Assembly (NCBI GenBank): GCA_027596035.1
Contig: JADGJA010000205.1
Coordinates: 1-24,126, forward strand
DNA from: Thoreauomyces humboldtii
Taxonomy: Eukaryota > Chytridiomycota > Chytridiomycetes > Spizellomycetales > Powellomycetaceae
DNA: 24,126 nucleotides
Direction of reading: 5' to 3'
In this document: positions 8,770 to 19,600 of the stretch, one piece after another
Layout of the letters: the number at the start of each line of letters is the position of its first letter
Position numbering within the stretch: position 1 is the first letter of the stretch
The notes under the pieces: model-generated
What the model was told of the DNA's origin: nothing
Databases searched by the model: none
Seen by the model: the letters and a program-made list of their open reading frames with translations, nothing else
Position numbers and translations under genes: made by a program

Positions 8770-9744
8770 TCATTCTCTTCCTTCCTGAATCATCTGCTCA
8801 AGTTCTTCCTGCTCTTGAGGCCGCGCCTTCGGATCGCAGGCGAAGTGGAGCTGTCTGGGATCGAAGTCGAAGGGCTCCGACGACGAGAAATCTTTGAAGA
8901 AAAGAGCGGGTTAACGGAAAGGATGATTCGAAATGGACTTGTGGTGCGTACACGTTTGCGCTTGCGATACACAGACAAGGGAAGGTCGTCTTCGGAGCCG
9001 CTTCCATGTACTGGCGTGATAGCCGTCGGATTCGTGATCAACGGTCGGATCTAGGCGATATGTTTGGATCAGTGGTCCCAAGCATTCGGTCGTCACTCTG
9101 TTTTCGAACTCACGTTTTGAAATATCGGGAATGGGCGTATGGGAAGGGGTTGTTCGTGACCCGTGGAGGATGACTGCCATCAGAATCGGAGATCAGTTCG
9201 AGAGCTTCCCGAACAAGAGATGCCCTACTTCAATTTGCCCGACCTTGAACGACCGCGCCGCGCGAATGCTCTCCTGTCCGATCTCGATCCTTTGCTTGAG
9301 CAATTCCATGTCCTTGATGAGATTGGAGGCGTAGTCTTGACCGGTTAGGATATCCTTAACCAACGTGAACCACCCAAAGTCGGCAGCCGACCGCGGTCCT
9401 GTGAACAGGGGTCCCATACTAATGTGCACCAATGGGTATCCGGGTTTCCGGCAGAACACCGTGGAGTCACTGGTCAACCACTCGTCAAGAAGCTCTGCGC
9501 GTGCGCCGACTGACATCTGCTGGGAGAACCGGGGCTCGGTGAACCACTGCCGGGAAAGCCTGAAGAATTCGTTCAGGGTAAGGGGCCGATCCCCCGCATG
9601 ATGACGTTGCCAAAGTATGGTAGCGAACACGAGACGGTCGCGTTTGGCGTGGCTTGCAGGATTGATGTCGCTGCTGGTGAGGTTGAAAGCAGCCGTGTAG
9701 CATGGCGGCAGGCTGACGTTTGCTCGGTTGTGATTGCCGTTCAT
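8770..9744 (-). CDS. Hypothetical protein, four exons
   Basis: Unrecognised protein of 264 residues. Exons (complement): 9229-9744, 9114-9173, 8954-9050 and 8770-8891, with introns of 55, 63 and 62 nt. The second and third acceptors and the GTGAGT donor of intron 2 are good; the donor of intron 3 is less certain. Using GTGTAC keeps the acidic end SSSEPFDFDPRQLHFACDPK, ending EELEQMIQEGRE; using the adjacent GTACGC donor shifts to a basic tail. The start at 9744 (MNGNHN) is chosen because upstream sequence is Cys/Arg-rich and unlike the rest; an in-frame ATG at 9846 is the alternative. The body is helical with tryptophans (WQRHHAG, SRQWFTEPRF, DEWLTSD) and a conserved-looking LVKDILTGQDYASNLIKDME segment. 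There is no signal peptide or membrane helix. It is divergent from the Hsp70-like gene. Confidence 0.65.
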
Positions 9745-10021
9745 GTTTTCGATGGTGCTGAGACGAAGGCCCGGCGTTGGCCTACGATGACCGACGAGGC
9801 AAGGGCAAGACGAGCATCGTGCGTGCGTGCTTCGGTTCGCCCTCATGAGCCTAGTCAAAGCACCTTCTGAGAAGGCGCCGCCGTTCCACTTCCTACAAAC
9901 ACGATTGACAGCGTTTGACAGCGCCGCCCACCATACCACAAGATAGCGGGTACATCAGAGCTCCTCAAGGAGATGGCCGGAGGAAGCCTGCTCTTCCCAG
10001 CTTGGCTTTGTTGCAGCAAAG

Positions 10022-12169
10022 ATGCCGCCATCACACAAGAAGGCTCGGAAGGCTCGGAAGCACCCCTCTGCCAAAGTCATCGGTATCGACGCTGGCTCGC
10101 ATGGAACGGCGGTCGCCTGGGGTACATAGGAAAGTTTCTATGTCTGGGATTTACCGTGCAGCTAACGTGTCTCGGCTCCTCCACTTGCAACGTAGCCGTG
10201 ATAGGAGACCCGTCCCACGCACATCAACGCGTCAAACTCCCGGGACAGCTGGAAAACAGGGGAAAAGCTCGCACGGCCATCCTGTACACGAGCGCCGCGG
10301 CAGACGCAAAACCCATCGAGTTTGGAGACCGGGCGTGTGATCCAACGTTGCTGGAGCATCACCGACAAAAAAATCCCCATCAGTGTTTGGCGGATAATCC
10401 GAAACTCAGGGTCTATCAAGAAACACCCTGGGAAACGAGCAAAACTCCCGAGACCGTTCTTGCCGATGTCCTGCAGGAGAGTTTGAATTGTGGGTCCTTC
10501 CCGAGTCCGGCAAAGACTGACTCTGGACTTGGACTGAATTGGGACTTGACATTGTTCGCAAGGTGTCCGCCTGGACATTGAAAAGGAGTTTTCGCACAGC
10601 TGGCATCGAGATCATTACTACATTGTCATGTCGGTACCAGCGATGGCTGGTAAGTAGCATTACACACAAGAAGAATTACATACCTCTGTCTCAAAACAGT
10701 TCTTTAGATCCAAACCACGAACGACGCATGCGCCGCGTGCTTCAAAACATCGACCTCCCGCACAAACACAACATCTCTTTCATTCCGGAACCGGTGGCGG
10801 TGGCTTTGGACCTTCTCAACGCACGTAGGAATCTCCCGGATGGCACCGTGACGATCCACGATATGGGAGGTGGCACGACGGATGTGATCTCGATGGATCT
10901 GGTTATGGCTGACGACGGAAAGTGGAGAGCGGATGAGGCAAGCTTTTTACTCACATTCTTGACTATTGTTTTGCGCTGAGGCACTGATGTTACGATAGTG
11001 GGATCCACCGATCGGTTACGTCGGAGGAGGCTTGCTCATCGATGAGGACATCGAAAAAGCTTTAAACACAATGCTTTCGATGTCCACGGCGACAGAGCGG
11101 GCTCACATAATCGCAACGTGTAAGCCAATACCCGGATCGCGGTGTATCACGCAACGGCGCAAATTAACATCCGTTATATCCCGCACTGTCTGTCGAAACC
11201 ATGTAGTCCGCAACAGCTGGCCACGATTCAAACTCTGCTTTGACGGCCTCCAAGACCTGCGAATCCCCAACACGAACGTCACCATCCCCTGTACGACGGT
11301 AGCAGCCGCCTTCGACAAGGCCGTGCGTCGAAGCATCGACGTTGGGAAAAAATCGTTCTCAACCTTCCAATGTCTCGCCGGAGCACTCGCACAGAGCCAT
11401 TACGTCCAGAAGCTGTTTTTCGAGGCATTCGAACCGACAAGATTTGCAAAGTGGAAGAGGAAGGCGGGAGAGCGAGGAATTTGGGATCCGTTGCTTTTAA
11501 ATCAGACAGTTTTGCTTTGCAGTGAGCCTGAGAATGCAGTCAGTTAAGTGTTTGCGTCATTTGCTCTCGTTGTGCCGGTATAAGGGGAATGAAATTCTGA
11601 CGCGCCCTCTACACTTCCTGCGCATAGTCAAAGGCGCACTCATTTACGGTCAGAACCCAAACCTCATCGGCCGTCGGTGCCTGCAACGCTCTTACGGCAT
11701 TATGGCATCCTATCCCGTCGACGATATGCGTCTCGCACTCGGTGCCGACCCGGTCACCCGTTATCACTATCGTCTAGCCTCCCACGTGTTCTCCAACTAC
11801 ACGAATGGCATCGAACGCGTCATGGCCTTCAAGCCTCTTCCCCTTCCCGACATGGGTCGACACACGCGAAGCGTGGAAACGGGCGTGTGGTACGATGTGG
11901 ACAAACTGTTACCGGCAGCGGTAGATATTCACGCTCAGGAAGTCGTGTATTTTTTGGCTACCTGCGAGCTGCCCATAACGGAACTCTGTCATTACGCCGA
12001 TCTGCCAGACCTCAAGGAGTGCACTTTCCACAGGTTCAAGGGCGTCGGATCGGTCACGGAGAAAATGAAGATCAGGTTCAGGTTCGGAGTGTCGGGTGTC
12101 GAAGTGCAAGCCGGAAGGGATGTCGACAAGGCGCCAATCGAGTTGTATGAAGTACTCGACGGCACCTGA
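10022..12169 (+). CDS. Divergent Hsp70/actin-like ATPase, HSPA12 type
   Basis: A protein of about 545 residues. Exons: 10022-10121, 10196-10489, 10563-10649, 10708-10937, 10999-11119, 11207-11450, 11523-11542 and 11628-12169; phases agree throughout. The intron at 10938-10998 is GC-AG. The 20-nt exon 11523-11542 is less certain: without that split, exon 11207-11542 stays open and adds 24 residues. The N-terminal phosphate loop reads IGIDAGSHGTAVAW (about 20-33). YYIVMSVPAMAD, ISFIPEPVAVALDLL, HDMGGGTTDV (about 211-220, phosphate 2), GYVGGGLLIDEDIE and KGALIYGQNP...RSYGI follow in the order seen in fungal and animal HSPA12 proteins. The usual adenosine-site GGF is replaced by AGA (LAGALAQSHYVQKL). 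Members of this class lack the canonical substrate-binding domain, as here. Client and role are unknown. Confidence 0.9.
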
Positions 12170-12292
12170 AGCCATCAGTATAGTTCCCTCCAGAACTCCA
12201 TACGCTATTGCACATCGGTTCATAAGACTGGCATTTGCTAATTGAGTACTACCCTATCGAAGTGTTCAGGATACCCAATGCACTTTAATGAA

Positions 12293-14548
12293 TCAACGCT
12301 GAGCGCATCGTATGCGCGCATAGGTGTAAGCTAAATCTGAATAAATGCCCCACCTCGTGCAACACACATAGGACGCCCCTTCCCGGTCCACATATCCATC
12401 CTCTTTCTCAACCAATACCTCTGGCGTTGGCGGCTTATCATCGTAGTAAACCCGTCGCTTCATTTGAATGAACGGTAGATTCTTGATGGCAGGCGGCAGG
12501 ACATCCCAGTTCGGTGGATACATGCGCAGCTTGACGCGTCGAGCTGCCATGCGAAGCGAGAGGGCTATGGTTGCGGTAACAAGTTCACGAAGCGCGAAAT
12601 CATGAGATTCGTTTGTGGGCACCAAACCGACTTGCCCGCGCAATGAAGCATAGGAAACTCGGAACTGCAGCCATGCTTGATCGACGTTTTCCGTGAAACC
12701 CGGGTTAAATCTTTCCAGAGCAGCTCGATCCTTAGAGTCCCAGCACTCACTGAGCCCCCTGTACATCTTCTCGTACGTCGCGGCTTCCCTTGAGGCGGAT
12801 ATCTGGGTGCAGTGGTGACAGACGTCGGCGAGCAGGACGGCCATCGCGCCTCGAAAGATGGCGGTTCCCGCGAATGCTCTCTCCTCTGCAAAGTAGGAAC
12901 CCAGCTCCGTGGCGCGTTCGAAGGGCAGACATGTGAACTCGTCGAAGAGTTCCCAAAGCAATCTGTACTGCTCAAAGACAGCCGACATAGGGAAAAGGTG
13001 CTTCTTGACATCGTCGTAGTCAAGACCTTGTAGTTCCTTCTTGGAACGAGGTGCAGAGGCGTGCTCAATGATGCAGTGTTTGGAACAAGGACTAGCGGTT
13101 GTGCACGTCAGGGCCGGCGCCGGATTCTGAGCGGGATCGAGGTTGAAAGATTGAGAAAGAAGGGGACGAGGGGCAGTCGCAATCGGCGGAGAGTCATCAG
13201 GCGAACTCGAGTCTATCGATTCCGTTGCCGTGCACTGGACACGTTTCGCCACCGGTTTCAAGGCCAGTTGGCGATAAAAAAGCTTATCCCGCTCCAGGTA
13301 GATGCCTGGTTTCGCAGGAACATCCGATTTAGCACGCAGATGGTGAAGACAGAGTTGGCGTAATGTGCTGAAGTCTGTCAAGGAACCAGATGACTAAGTA
13401 CAGATGAAACTGCATTTCGTAGGCTCTTATAGGAACTCACGCTTGGACGTATTTTTCCCCAGGTAGTGCCAGTACTTTTCCACGAATTCCACAATGACAT
13501 CCCGGTGCAGCCACTCCTCCTGATAATAGTAAAATGCCATGATGATTTTTTCCTTCCACTGCACGGGTGGATAAGAAGGAGTTTTCGAGATTTCTGCTTT
13601 GCAGAACATGCAAGTGAATGGTATCATCTGGTCCATTGGCTTCGGCCATCTTGGCAGGCAGATGTGCGCGCCTATTTTTGGGTCATGTTCGGAAGCTAGA
13701 CTCGGCTCTTCGCTAGCTGTCACGGACCCTTGGCTGGAAAGTGAGGAGGAGGATTCCTCCTTGTCCGGTATGTCTGATGATTGGATTCCGACTTCCACAA
13801 GAGACTGGTTCGATTCATCGACTGAACTTTTGTGCTTTGAGGTGGGGCTCTGAACAGCGTCCACGGAGGACACATCTATGGCGGACTCGGCGTCAAATGG
13901 TTCCTTGCACCAACTCATTTGCATCGTAACGGTAAAATCGTTTCTTACTGCGCGCGGCTGTCGTGTGGTGGGTGATGTTGACAGTTCTGAGGAGGCAACG
14001 GATTCCTTGTCTGATTCCCCTGATTCCTGCTCTGATTCCGCGTCGACAGTATTGATGAAAGCTTCCGCGGTCCGTTGCTTCATGGGACACTCAATCAGCC
14101 GATACAAATTGTCCTGGCAACGCTCCAAATGGCGACAGCAATTTCTCAGGTTGTCAAAACACATTTTTCGGGACATGTTCCGGCTCGGTTCTTATGTCGG
14201 GGAAGACGCAAAGCGGCCGTCACGGACACAATTCAAGCTGAGAATAGGTCTCACACGATGACAGGATTGCTTACTCTTCCTTGAAGTCATGTATACCCAG
14301 TAGCGGGAGACAAAGGACCAAATCTCTTCCTTGCTCAGCGTCTCCTGTTCATTGTAGAAAAACGCAGCCTTGATTCGCTCCGCCCACGTCAGGTTTCGAA
14401 CTGGTTCCGGACGGACAAGCCGCCCGCAGTACAAGCATTTGAAAGGCGTGGGAACGCATCCAGGGGAAGAGGGGAGGCACAGGTGAGGTAGGAGGGCCTC
14501 CGAGGTATCGTCGCAAGAACCGGAATTGTCTTGGGTTGTGGGAGGCAT
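12293..14548 (-). CDS. Orphan protein with duplicated Cys/His module
   Basis: A protein of 701 residues in three exons (complement): 14275-14548, 13441-14190 and 13374-12293, with introns of 84 and 66 nt, both phase 1. Two copies of the same module are visible. Each has H-x-C-L-P, then PF-x-C-x2-C (C38/C41 and C285/C288), W-x-E-[RK]-I-x2-AF (W55 and W303), an FV-x2-YW-x-Y helix (83-86 and 331-334) and, after the intron, F-x2-LR-x2-C-x-H (C110/H112 and C350/H352). The Cys and His pairs suggest a zinc-binding unit with a helical insert, by inference. A Ser/Asp/Glu-rich linker (about 130-260) separates the copies. The C-terminal 350 residues are helical with scattered Cys and unrecognised. The start is the first ATG of the exon; the ORF is open upstream, so another 5' exon is possible. 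It is divergent from RPS29. Confidence 0.78.
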
Positions 14549-14850
14549 GAACGGATCTTGTCGATGTGGTTTCCGTGGGAAGATGGACGCGTTCAGGTTC
14601 TTCAAAGGAGAGGGAGAGACAAGCTGTCGACCTGCAAGACCTTCCTCACGTGACTCCTGGCTGCTTATGAGAATTTTTCACAGCGACTGCCCTCTCCCGT
14701 CTTCCTCGGCCGGGGGGTGAGCCGTGGGGAAAAGGCCAAGGAGAGAGAGCGAGGGGATACCAGCGAGCCGTGCAAGGAGACCTCGTCGCTTTTCTCCCTC
14801 TTTGCTGAATTCCTCACATTCCCGAGCAACATCCCCCCTTCTCTGCAACC
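14549..14850. promoter_or_regulatory. Divergent promoter region with pyrimidine-rich RPS29 leader
   Basis: These 302 bp lie between the orphan-gene start and RPS29. The RPS29-proximal part (about 14788-14848) is pyrimidine-rich, with TTTTCTCCCTCTTTG and CCCCCCTTCTCTG stretches, the composition often seen at ribosomal-protein gene starts. No TATA box is evident. Confidence 0.45.
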
Positions 14851-15374
14851 ATGGCCCACTCTGCTGTCTGGTTCTCTCACCCCCGCAAGTACGGAAAGGG
14901 CTCCCGCTCGTGGTACGTAACAGGACGGAACCTCTTCCATCAGGGGGAACCTATGCATGTCTGTGGCCAGCCGCCGTGAGAGACATGACCCTTGACCCTT
15001 TTTTCTTTTCTTTTCCCCCTTTTTCACAGCCGCGTCTGCTCGCACCAGGCCGGTCTCATCCGCAAGTACAACTTGAACATCTGCCGTCAGTGCTTCCGCG
15101 AGTACTCTGCCGACATCGGTTTCATCAAGGTAAACCTAACGACCGTACCCCAAACGATACTGCGGTATTTTCGGCACGGGATTGCGAAAAGAAATAGGAG
15201 AGTGCTCGGAGGAAAAGGAGGACCTTGGTTCCCAAGTCTCCCAGGACGTCAACGTGGGGAGCTCATTCTCCTCGCAGGAACGAGACGGAGTTGGAGTCTC
15301 CGCGAGAGATCATTGTCGATTCCGAACATGGTTGCTGACCCTTTTTTTCCCACGCTTCTATCTAGTACCGTTAA
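14851..15374 (+). CDS. RPS29: 40S ribosomal protein S29 (uS14)
   Basis: A small-subunit ribosomal protein of 56 residues, exactly the family length. Exons: 14851-14912, 15030-15129 and a final 9-nt exon at 15366-15374 (YR and stop). The first intron is 117 nt (phase 2) and the second 236 nt (phase 0, acceptor CTATCTAG), the longest intron in the window. The protein starts [20 protein letters not shown] and carries the paired zinc-ribbon cysteines CRVC and CRQC (residues 21/24 and 39/42), then [14 protein letters not shown], the conserved end that binds the 18S head. Long introns are common in highly expressed ribosomal-protein genes. I looked for C/D or H/ACA box signals in both introns and saw none. 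Confidence 0.97.
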
Positions 15375-16036
15375 ACACTCCCTCGCTTCGATCAACAGCG
15401 ATGCGATGGTAGAGGAGAGAAGGGGACGGCGAACAGAAACGATGGGAGGTTGTTTGTTCTGGCCCGGAGGGATGTTTTCTTGCGGGAGGGACGAAGGAAT
15501 TTCGGAACAACAAACGAAACAGAAGTCACAATCAACATAACAATCTCCTGTCTCTGGTCTACACCCAAAAAACCATCATGTCTCGCCGCCGTTTCTTGGA
15601 TGTTATTTGTGTGTGTGGGTGTGTCGGGCTTGGTCGTTGGGTCTGCATGTTTCCCACGGACTGGCAGTTTGTTCGTAGCGGCCATCCGTTCTTACAACAA
15701 GGCATAGCAGCACGAGTCAAGGTACTTTCGCGACATCATGGTGAGAGGGATGCAAGGCAGCTCGACGGTACGGGAGTATCATGTTGGTCGTAGGATTGCC
15801 CTGGTCGATTGGGGCGTTGCTGGACTGCAACGGTCCATTGAATGACTCATGGACGACACGACGTCCGCGCCGGGAATGCTTCGAATTCTTCGTCCAAGGC
15901 CATCTGGGGACAGTCAGCAATTGCATAGCACCATCCCCACGTTACCGTAAGATCTTCTTCCACTGGGTCGCCTCGTCAGCTCGTACAGTCCAGCACCTCT
16001 CTGCCGTTCCTTACCTCACCTTGGTGCTCCTCCGGC
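15375..16036. other. Intergenic region between RPS29 and the EF-hand gene
   Basis: These 662 bp hold the RPS29 3' end and the promoter of the next gene. There is a GT-rich stretch at 15608-15624. ORFs of 60-100 codons occur on both strands but none has a recognisable motif or consistent codon choice. I see no tRNA, snoRNA or repeat. Confidence 0.55.
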
Positions 16037-16516
16037 ATGCCACCATCTCAACGCACTTCCCGACTCCTCATCCTCTCCAGAAGCACTCTCCTTTTCGTCG
16101 TCCTCCTCCTCCTAACCCTCCACCCACCCGCAGTCCACGGCTCGACACCCCAAGACGCGCCGCCCACGAACGGGGACAAGTCCAACTACGGAGACTTCCA
16201 CCGATCCGCCCAATACGCTCGGGAGCACCTGCCCGAAACGCCGTCCACCGACATCCCGGCCTTCAAGTCCACCGCCGAGGAGGACCTCTACTACTTCTTC
16301 TCCCTCCACGACCTGAACGGCGACCACCATCTCGACGGTCACGAGCTCAGGAACGCCTTCACCCACGCTGGAGAGATGCCTCCCCCCGACATGAGGATGA
16401 CCGTGGCGGACACAGAGGGCATGATCGATCACGCTCTGCTCGAGGATGACACCAACTACGATGGGCTGGTGTCGTGGGAGGAGTATCTGGCTAGTCAGCT
16501 CTACCATGATGATTAG
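16037..16516 (+). CDS. Secreted/ER EF-hand protein, MCFD2-like
   Basis: An intronless 159-residue protein. The N-terminal 35 residues are basic then strongly hydrophobic (LLFVVLLLLTL) and end at a plausible VHG cleavage site, so it should enter the ER. Two EF-hand loops follow: DLNGDHHLDGHE and DTNYDGLVSWEE, each with oxygen ligands at positions 1, 3, 5 and 12. The context YFFSLHDLNGDHHLDGHEL, then a linker with many acidic residues and MIDHALLEDD, matches MCFD2. In animals MCFD2 pairs with the lectin LMAN1 (ERGIC-53) to export glycoproteins from the ER. A fungal counterpart could work with an Emp46/47-type lectin; that is inference. There is no C-terminal KDEL-type signal (ends YHDD). The stop lies 115 bp from the convergent SNF2 gene's stop. 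A calumenin-like protein is less likely because only two hands are present. Confidence 0.87.
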   Translation: MPPSQRTSRLLILSRSTLLFVVLLLLTLHPPAVHGSTPQDAPPTNGDKSNYGDFHRSAQYAREHLPETPSTDIPAFKSTAEEDLYYFFSLHDLNGDHHLDGHELRNAFTHAGEMPPPDMRMTVADTEGMIDHALLEDDTNYDGLVSWEEYLASQLYHDD

Positions 16517-16631
16517 GGGGAAAAGGAGGTCTATCTCTATTCCATGTTCATTGGAGACTATGTTCATTGGGCGGGGTGGGGTTATCTACGGCGAAGACTC
16601 TACCTATATCACAAATCGAGAGAAAACGCTC

Positions 16632-19600
16632 TCAGCCAAACAGCCCGATGAGCTCGTCCACCGTCATCTTCTTGGTCTTCTTGAACGTAGCGTCGCCCAG
16701 AGCTCCCTCGATCAACGTTCGCTGGAAGGAGGAGCGGGAAAAGTTATTCGCATGAGACCGACGGTCGTTCCTTCCTCAAAAGTCATGTACGTGGCCAAAA
16801 GACGCACCTTCTTCAACTGCAACGCCAGGATCCGATCTTCTACGGTGCCTTCCACCGTGAACCGCGTCACTTCTACAGGCTTGGTTTGTCCGATTCTGGA
16901 TAAAAAAAAAAAAAGAGTCAATCATCACTGCGGGCCGTCGGGGTGACGTCCGATCAGCGAGTCACGCCTTACCGATGCACGCGATCGATGGCTTGATCTG
17001 TAGTGCCGAAAGAAGTAGAGAAGGGGTTTGGTGAGCAACAAACCGTTCCAACTTCTATCTTGAGGAATTGCGCTTCCCTGTCTCTCGCCATACCTTCAAG
17101 CGCCGGATTCCACCACATGTCTAGCATAATGACGCGGTTCGCAGCGGTGAGGTTCAATCCCAGGGATCCGCACTTCAAAGAGATGAGCATGACCGTCACG
17201 TCCGGATCCGTCCGGATGCTTTCGATGCTGCGTTCACGCTCCGGGTTGGGCATCGATCCATCGTCTATTGATTTTGATAAAGGATGTGATGGGGTGAGCC
17301 TGGCTGAGTCAAGGTAGATGACAGGTGGTACATTTCCACTTACATCTGCAGAACTTGTACCCCTTGGCCCGCAGCGGCACCTCGACCACGTCCAGCATGG
17401 TCGTGAACTGGGAGAAGACGATGATTTTGCTTGTAGGATCGTTCAAGCGCAGGTCGTCCAAGATCTCCAACGTCTGGAAGAAGCGAAATTGGCTGCACAT
17501 TCAGCAGGCGCAGATACGCGCGAGGAGGCAAGCTAGGCGGGAAGAACGCACCTTATCAATCTTTGCCGAAGAATACCAGTTCCTCGTCAGTTCGTCCACC
17601 AGAGCAGCGTTCTTCCCGCGTTTCCCTCGAATCGAGGAGACTGCCGCCCCACGTTTGACGGCCTCGGAACTCACAAACTTATCGGTGCAGTCCAGGCACT
17701 GCTTCTGATCCGACGGTACGCCCACGAGCCTGTAAAGGGTTAAAGTTTTGAGCAACAAAGGACCCAGGCTTCAAAATTAGGGGATGGAAAATACTCACTG
17801 CTCGAAGCAGATGGTGCATTGCCTGTTCTCGGCGTCGACCTCGAGGGTCTTGAACATGGCGAGCATCTCATCAACGTCCTCTTCCTCGTCATCAGCGACA
17901 GGTTTGGGTGCAATCTCGCTTTCAGTGTCTGCGCCTGCGCCGACTAGACTGCGGTGGTTGCATGCTGGAAAGGGGAAAATGAGTAAGTACCAGCAAGGAC
18001 TACACTTTGAGTAAAATGATCAGGAGGGCGTTCCCAACATACCCTGCCGAAGTCTGAGCAGCAAACACAAGATATTTGTATAGTTGCTGCCACCGTCCTG
18101 GAAAGGTGATCAGCTCAAGCCTTTGGGTCGCAGAAGCGCGACTGTGACTGACACACCTTCTGAAGGCTCTTCAGCTTCGTCTTCATCTTGCGTTCCAATT
18201 GAGTGTAAAATTCGAGATCCCGCGCGTTGAACTGAACCTTGACCAGGTGTACGTTCCGAGCGGGTAGATCGAGCACCGGTTTTCCATCCAACACAGTCGT
18301 CTTTGTGCGTCTCAACATCAATGCCTTCAGAATGACACGTAGCCTCTCCATCGCGACCTTGGATCTCCCCCGATTGAGTGGATCCGCGATCTGGTGCTTG
18401 AAGACGCTGTAGTCGTTGAATGGGTTGAAACGGAGGAACTTTAGCAGACTGTACAGCTCGTCGATGCTGTTTTGAATGGGAGTGCCGGAAAGACAGAATC
18501 GGAGTTGTGCGGACAGTTCGCAGCACCCGATGGCACTCTTTGTAGTCTTGTTTTTGATGGTCTGGGCTTCGTCCAAGACGATGCGAAACCATTTCACGTC
18601 GAAGAGCGGACCTCCTTCTTTCAGCACCTTTGGGGTCTGATCAAGGTCCTTTTTGAGTGGTTTGCTGAGCTTCGGGCATTCCGAAGCAATGACTTGAAAC
18701 GTGGTGATGACCACATCGTAGGATTTCAGCTTCACAGGATCCTTTGTCCTCCCTGGTCCGTGATACAGCAGGACCTTGAGGGTGCGTGCCTTCGTCTTTG
18801 TCAAGATCTCCTGCTCCCACTGCTTGATGAGGGCGAGGGGGGCTACGATGAGGGTCGTCTTGCAATGCGCGTCCTTCGAGCGATTTGCGACGATGAGACT
18901 GATCGTCTGTACCGTCTTCCCCAGCCCCATGTCATCAGCCAGGATCCCTCCGTTGCTGCTTCCCGCCTCCCTGCTCTTCATCCACGCCACGCCCTTGAGC
19001 TGATGAGGCATCAACGTGATGGTGACCTCCGGAGGCTGATGCTCCGAGTCGACCGTGACTTCCGCGTCGTCGTCCGGGATCGCCTCGAACAGGTCCTTCA
19101 ATTCCGTCTTGCTGATGTTGGATCCTGCGCCGGAGCCATACATCTCTGCGCTTTCGTTCGACGGCCTTTGTGGCTGATACGCGTATCCTGGAGCGGACGA
19201 CGGGGGCGCGATGCCCTGTGCGGTGTGATCACCCTTCTTGGACCAGTAAGGTGAGTCCGGCCGATGCAGGTTTAAAGCGTTCGCCATGAGCTGCGCGCGA
19301 TTGGCTGGCGGTGGCTGGTACTGCCTCTGCTGGACAGCGGGTGCGTTGTGCTTTGCCGAAGTCGATAAGACCTTGGGTGGCACGCCGCCGTTCGCGTACG
19401 GCGCATCGTTGGGAGACCGATATCGAGTGAAGGATGGATTGTTTGACTGGTGTCCTGGAAACTGCGGTCTTCCTGCGCTGCCATGTCCGCGGTTTTGCTG
19501 GCCACCCCGTCCCCCACCGTACGCAGGGTGCTGCTGCGACGAATCGTATGACCTCTGTGATTGCTGTGGGCCCCCCGGTCCCCCGCCGTACGCAGGGTAG

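Noticed and set aside
14913..15365. RPS29 introns as possible snoRNA hosts
   Set aside because: No C/D pair (TGATGA with CTGA) or H/ACA hairpin pair could be seen in either intron.
15840..16044. Minus-strand pair of mini-exons resembling the start of Sem1/Dss1 (LDEEFEAFPA) with an ATG inside GGCATGCC
   Set aside because: The Trp-rich second half required for Sem1 is absent in every frame downstream. The ATG exists only because GGCATGCC, the start context of the EF-hand gene, is palindromic. Most likely chance.
15781..16449. A 222-codon plus-strand ORF overlapping the EF-hand gene
   Set aside because: Different frame from the EF-hand protein, Arg/Pro-rich and without motifs; the EF-hand frame has a signal peptide and two perfect calcium loops.
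17146..17166. GTTCAATCC string resembling a tRNA B box
   Set aside because: It lies in coding sequence for the SLGLNLT helicase motif of the SNF2 gene, and no A box or acceptor stem accompanies it.
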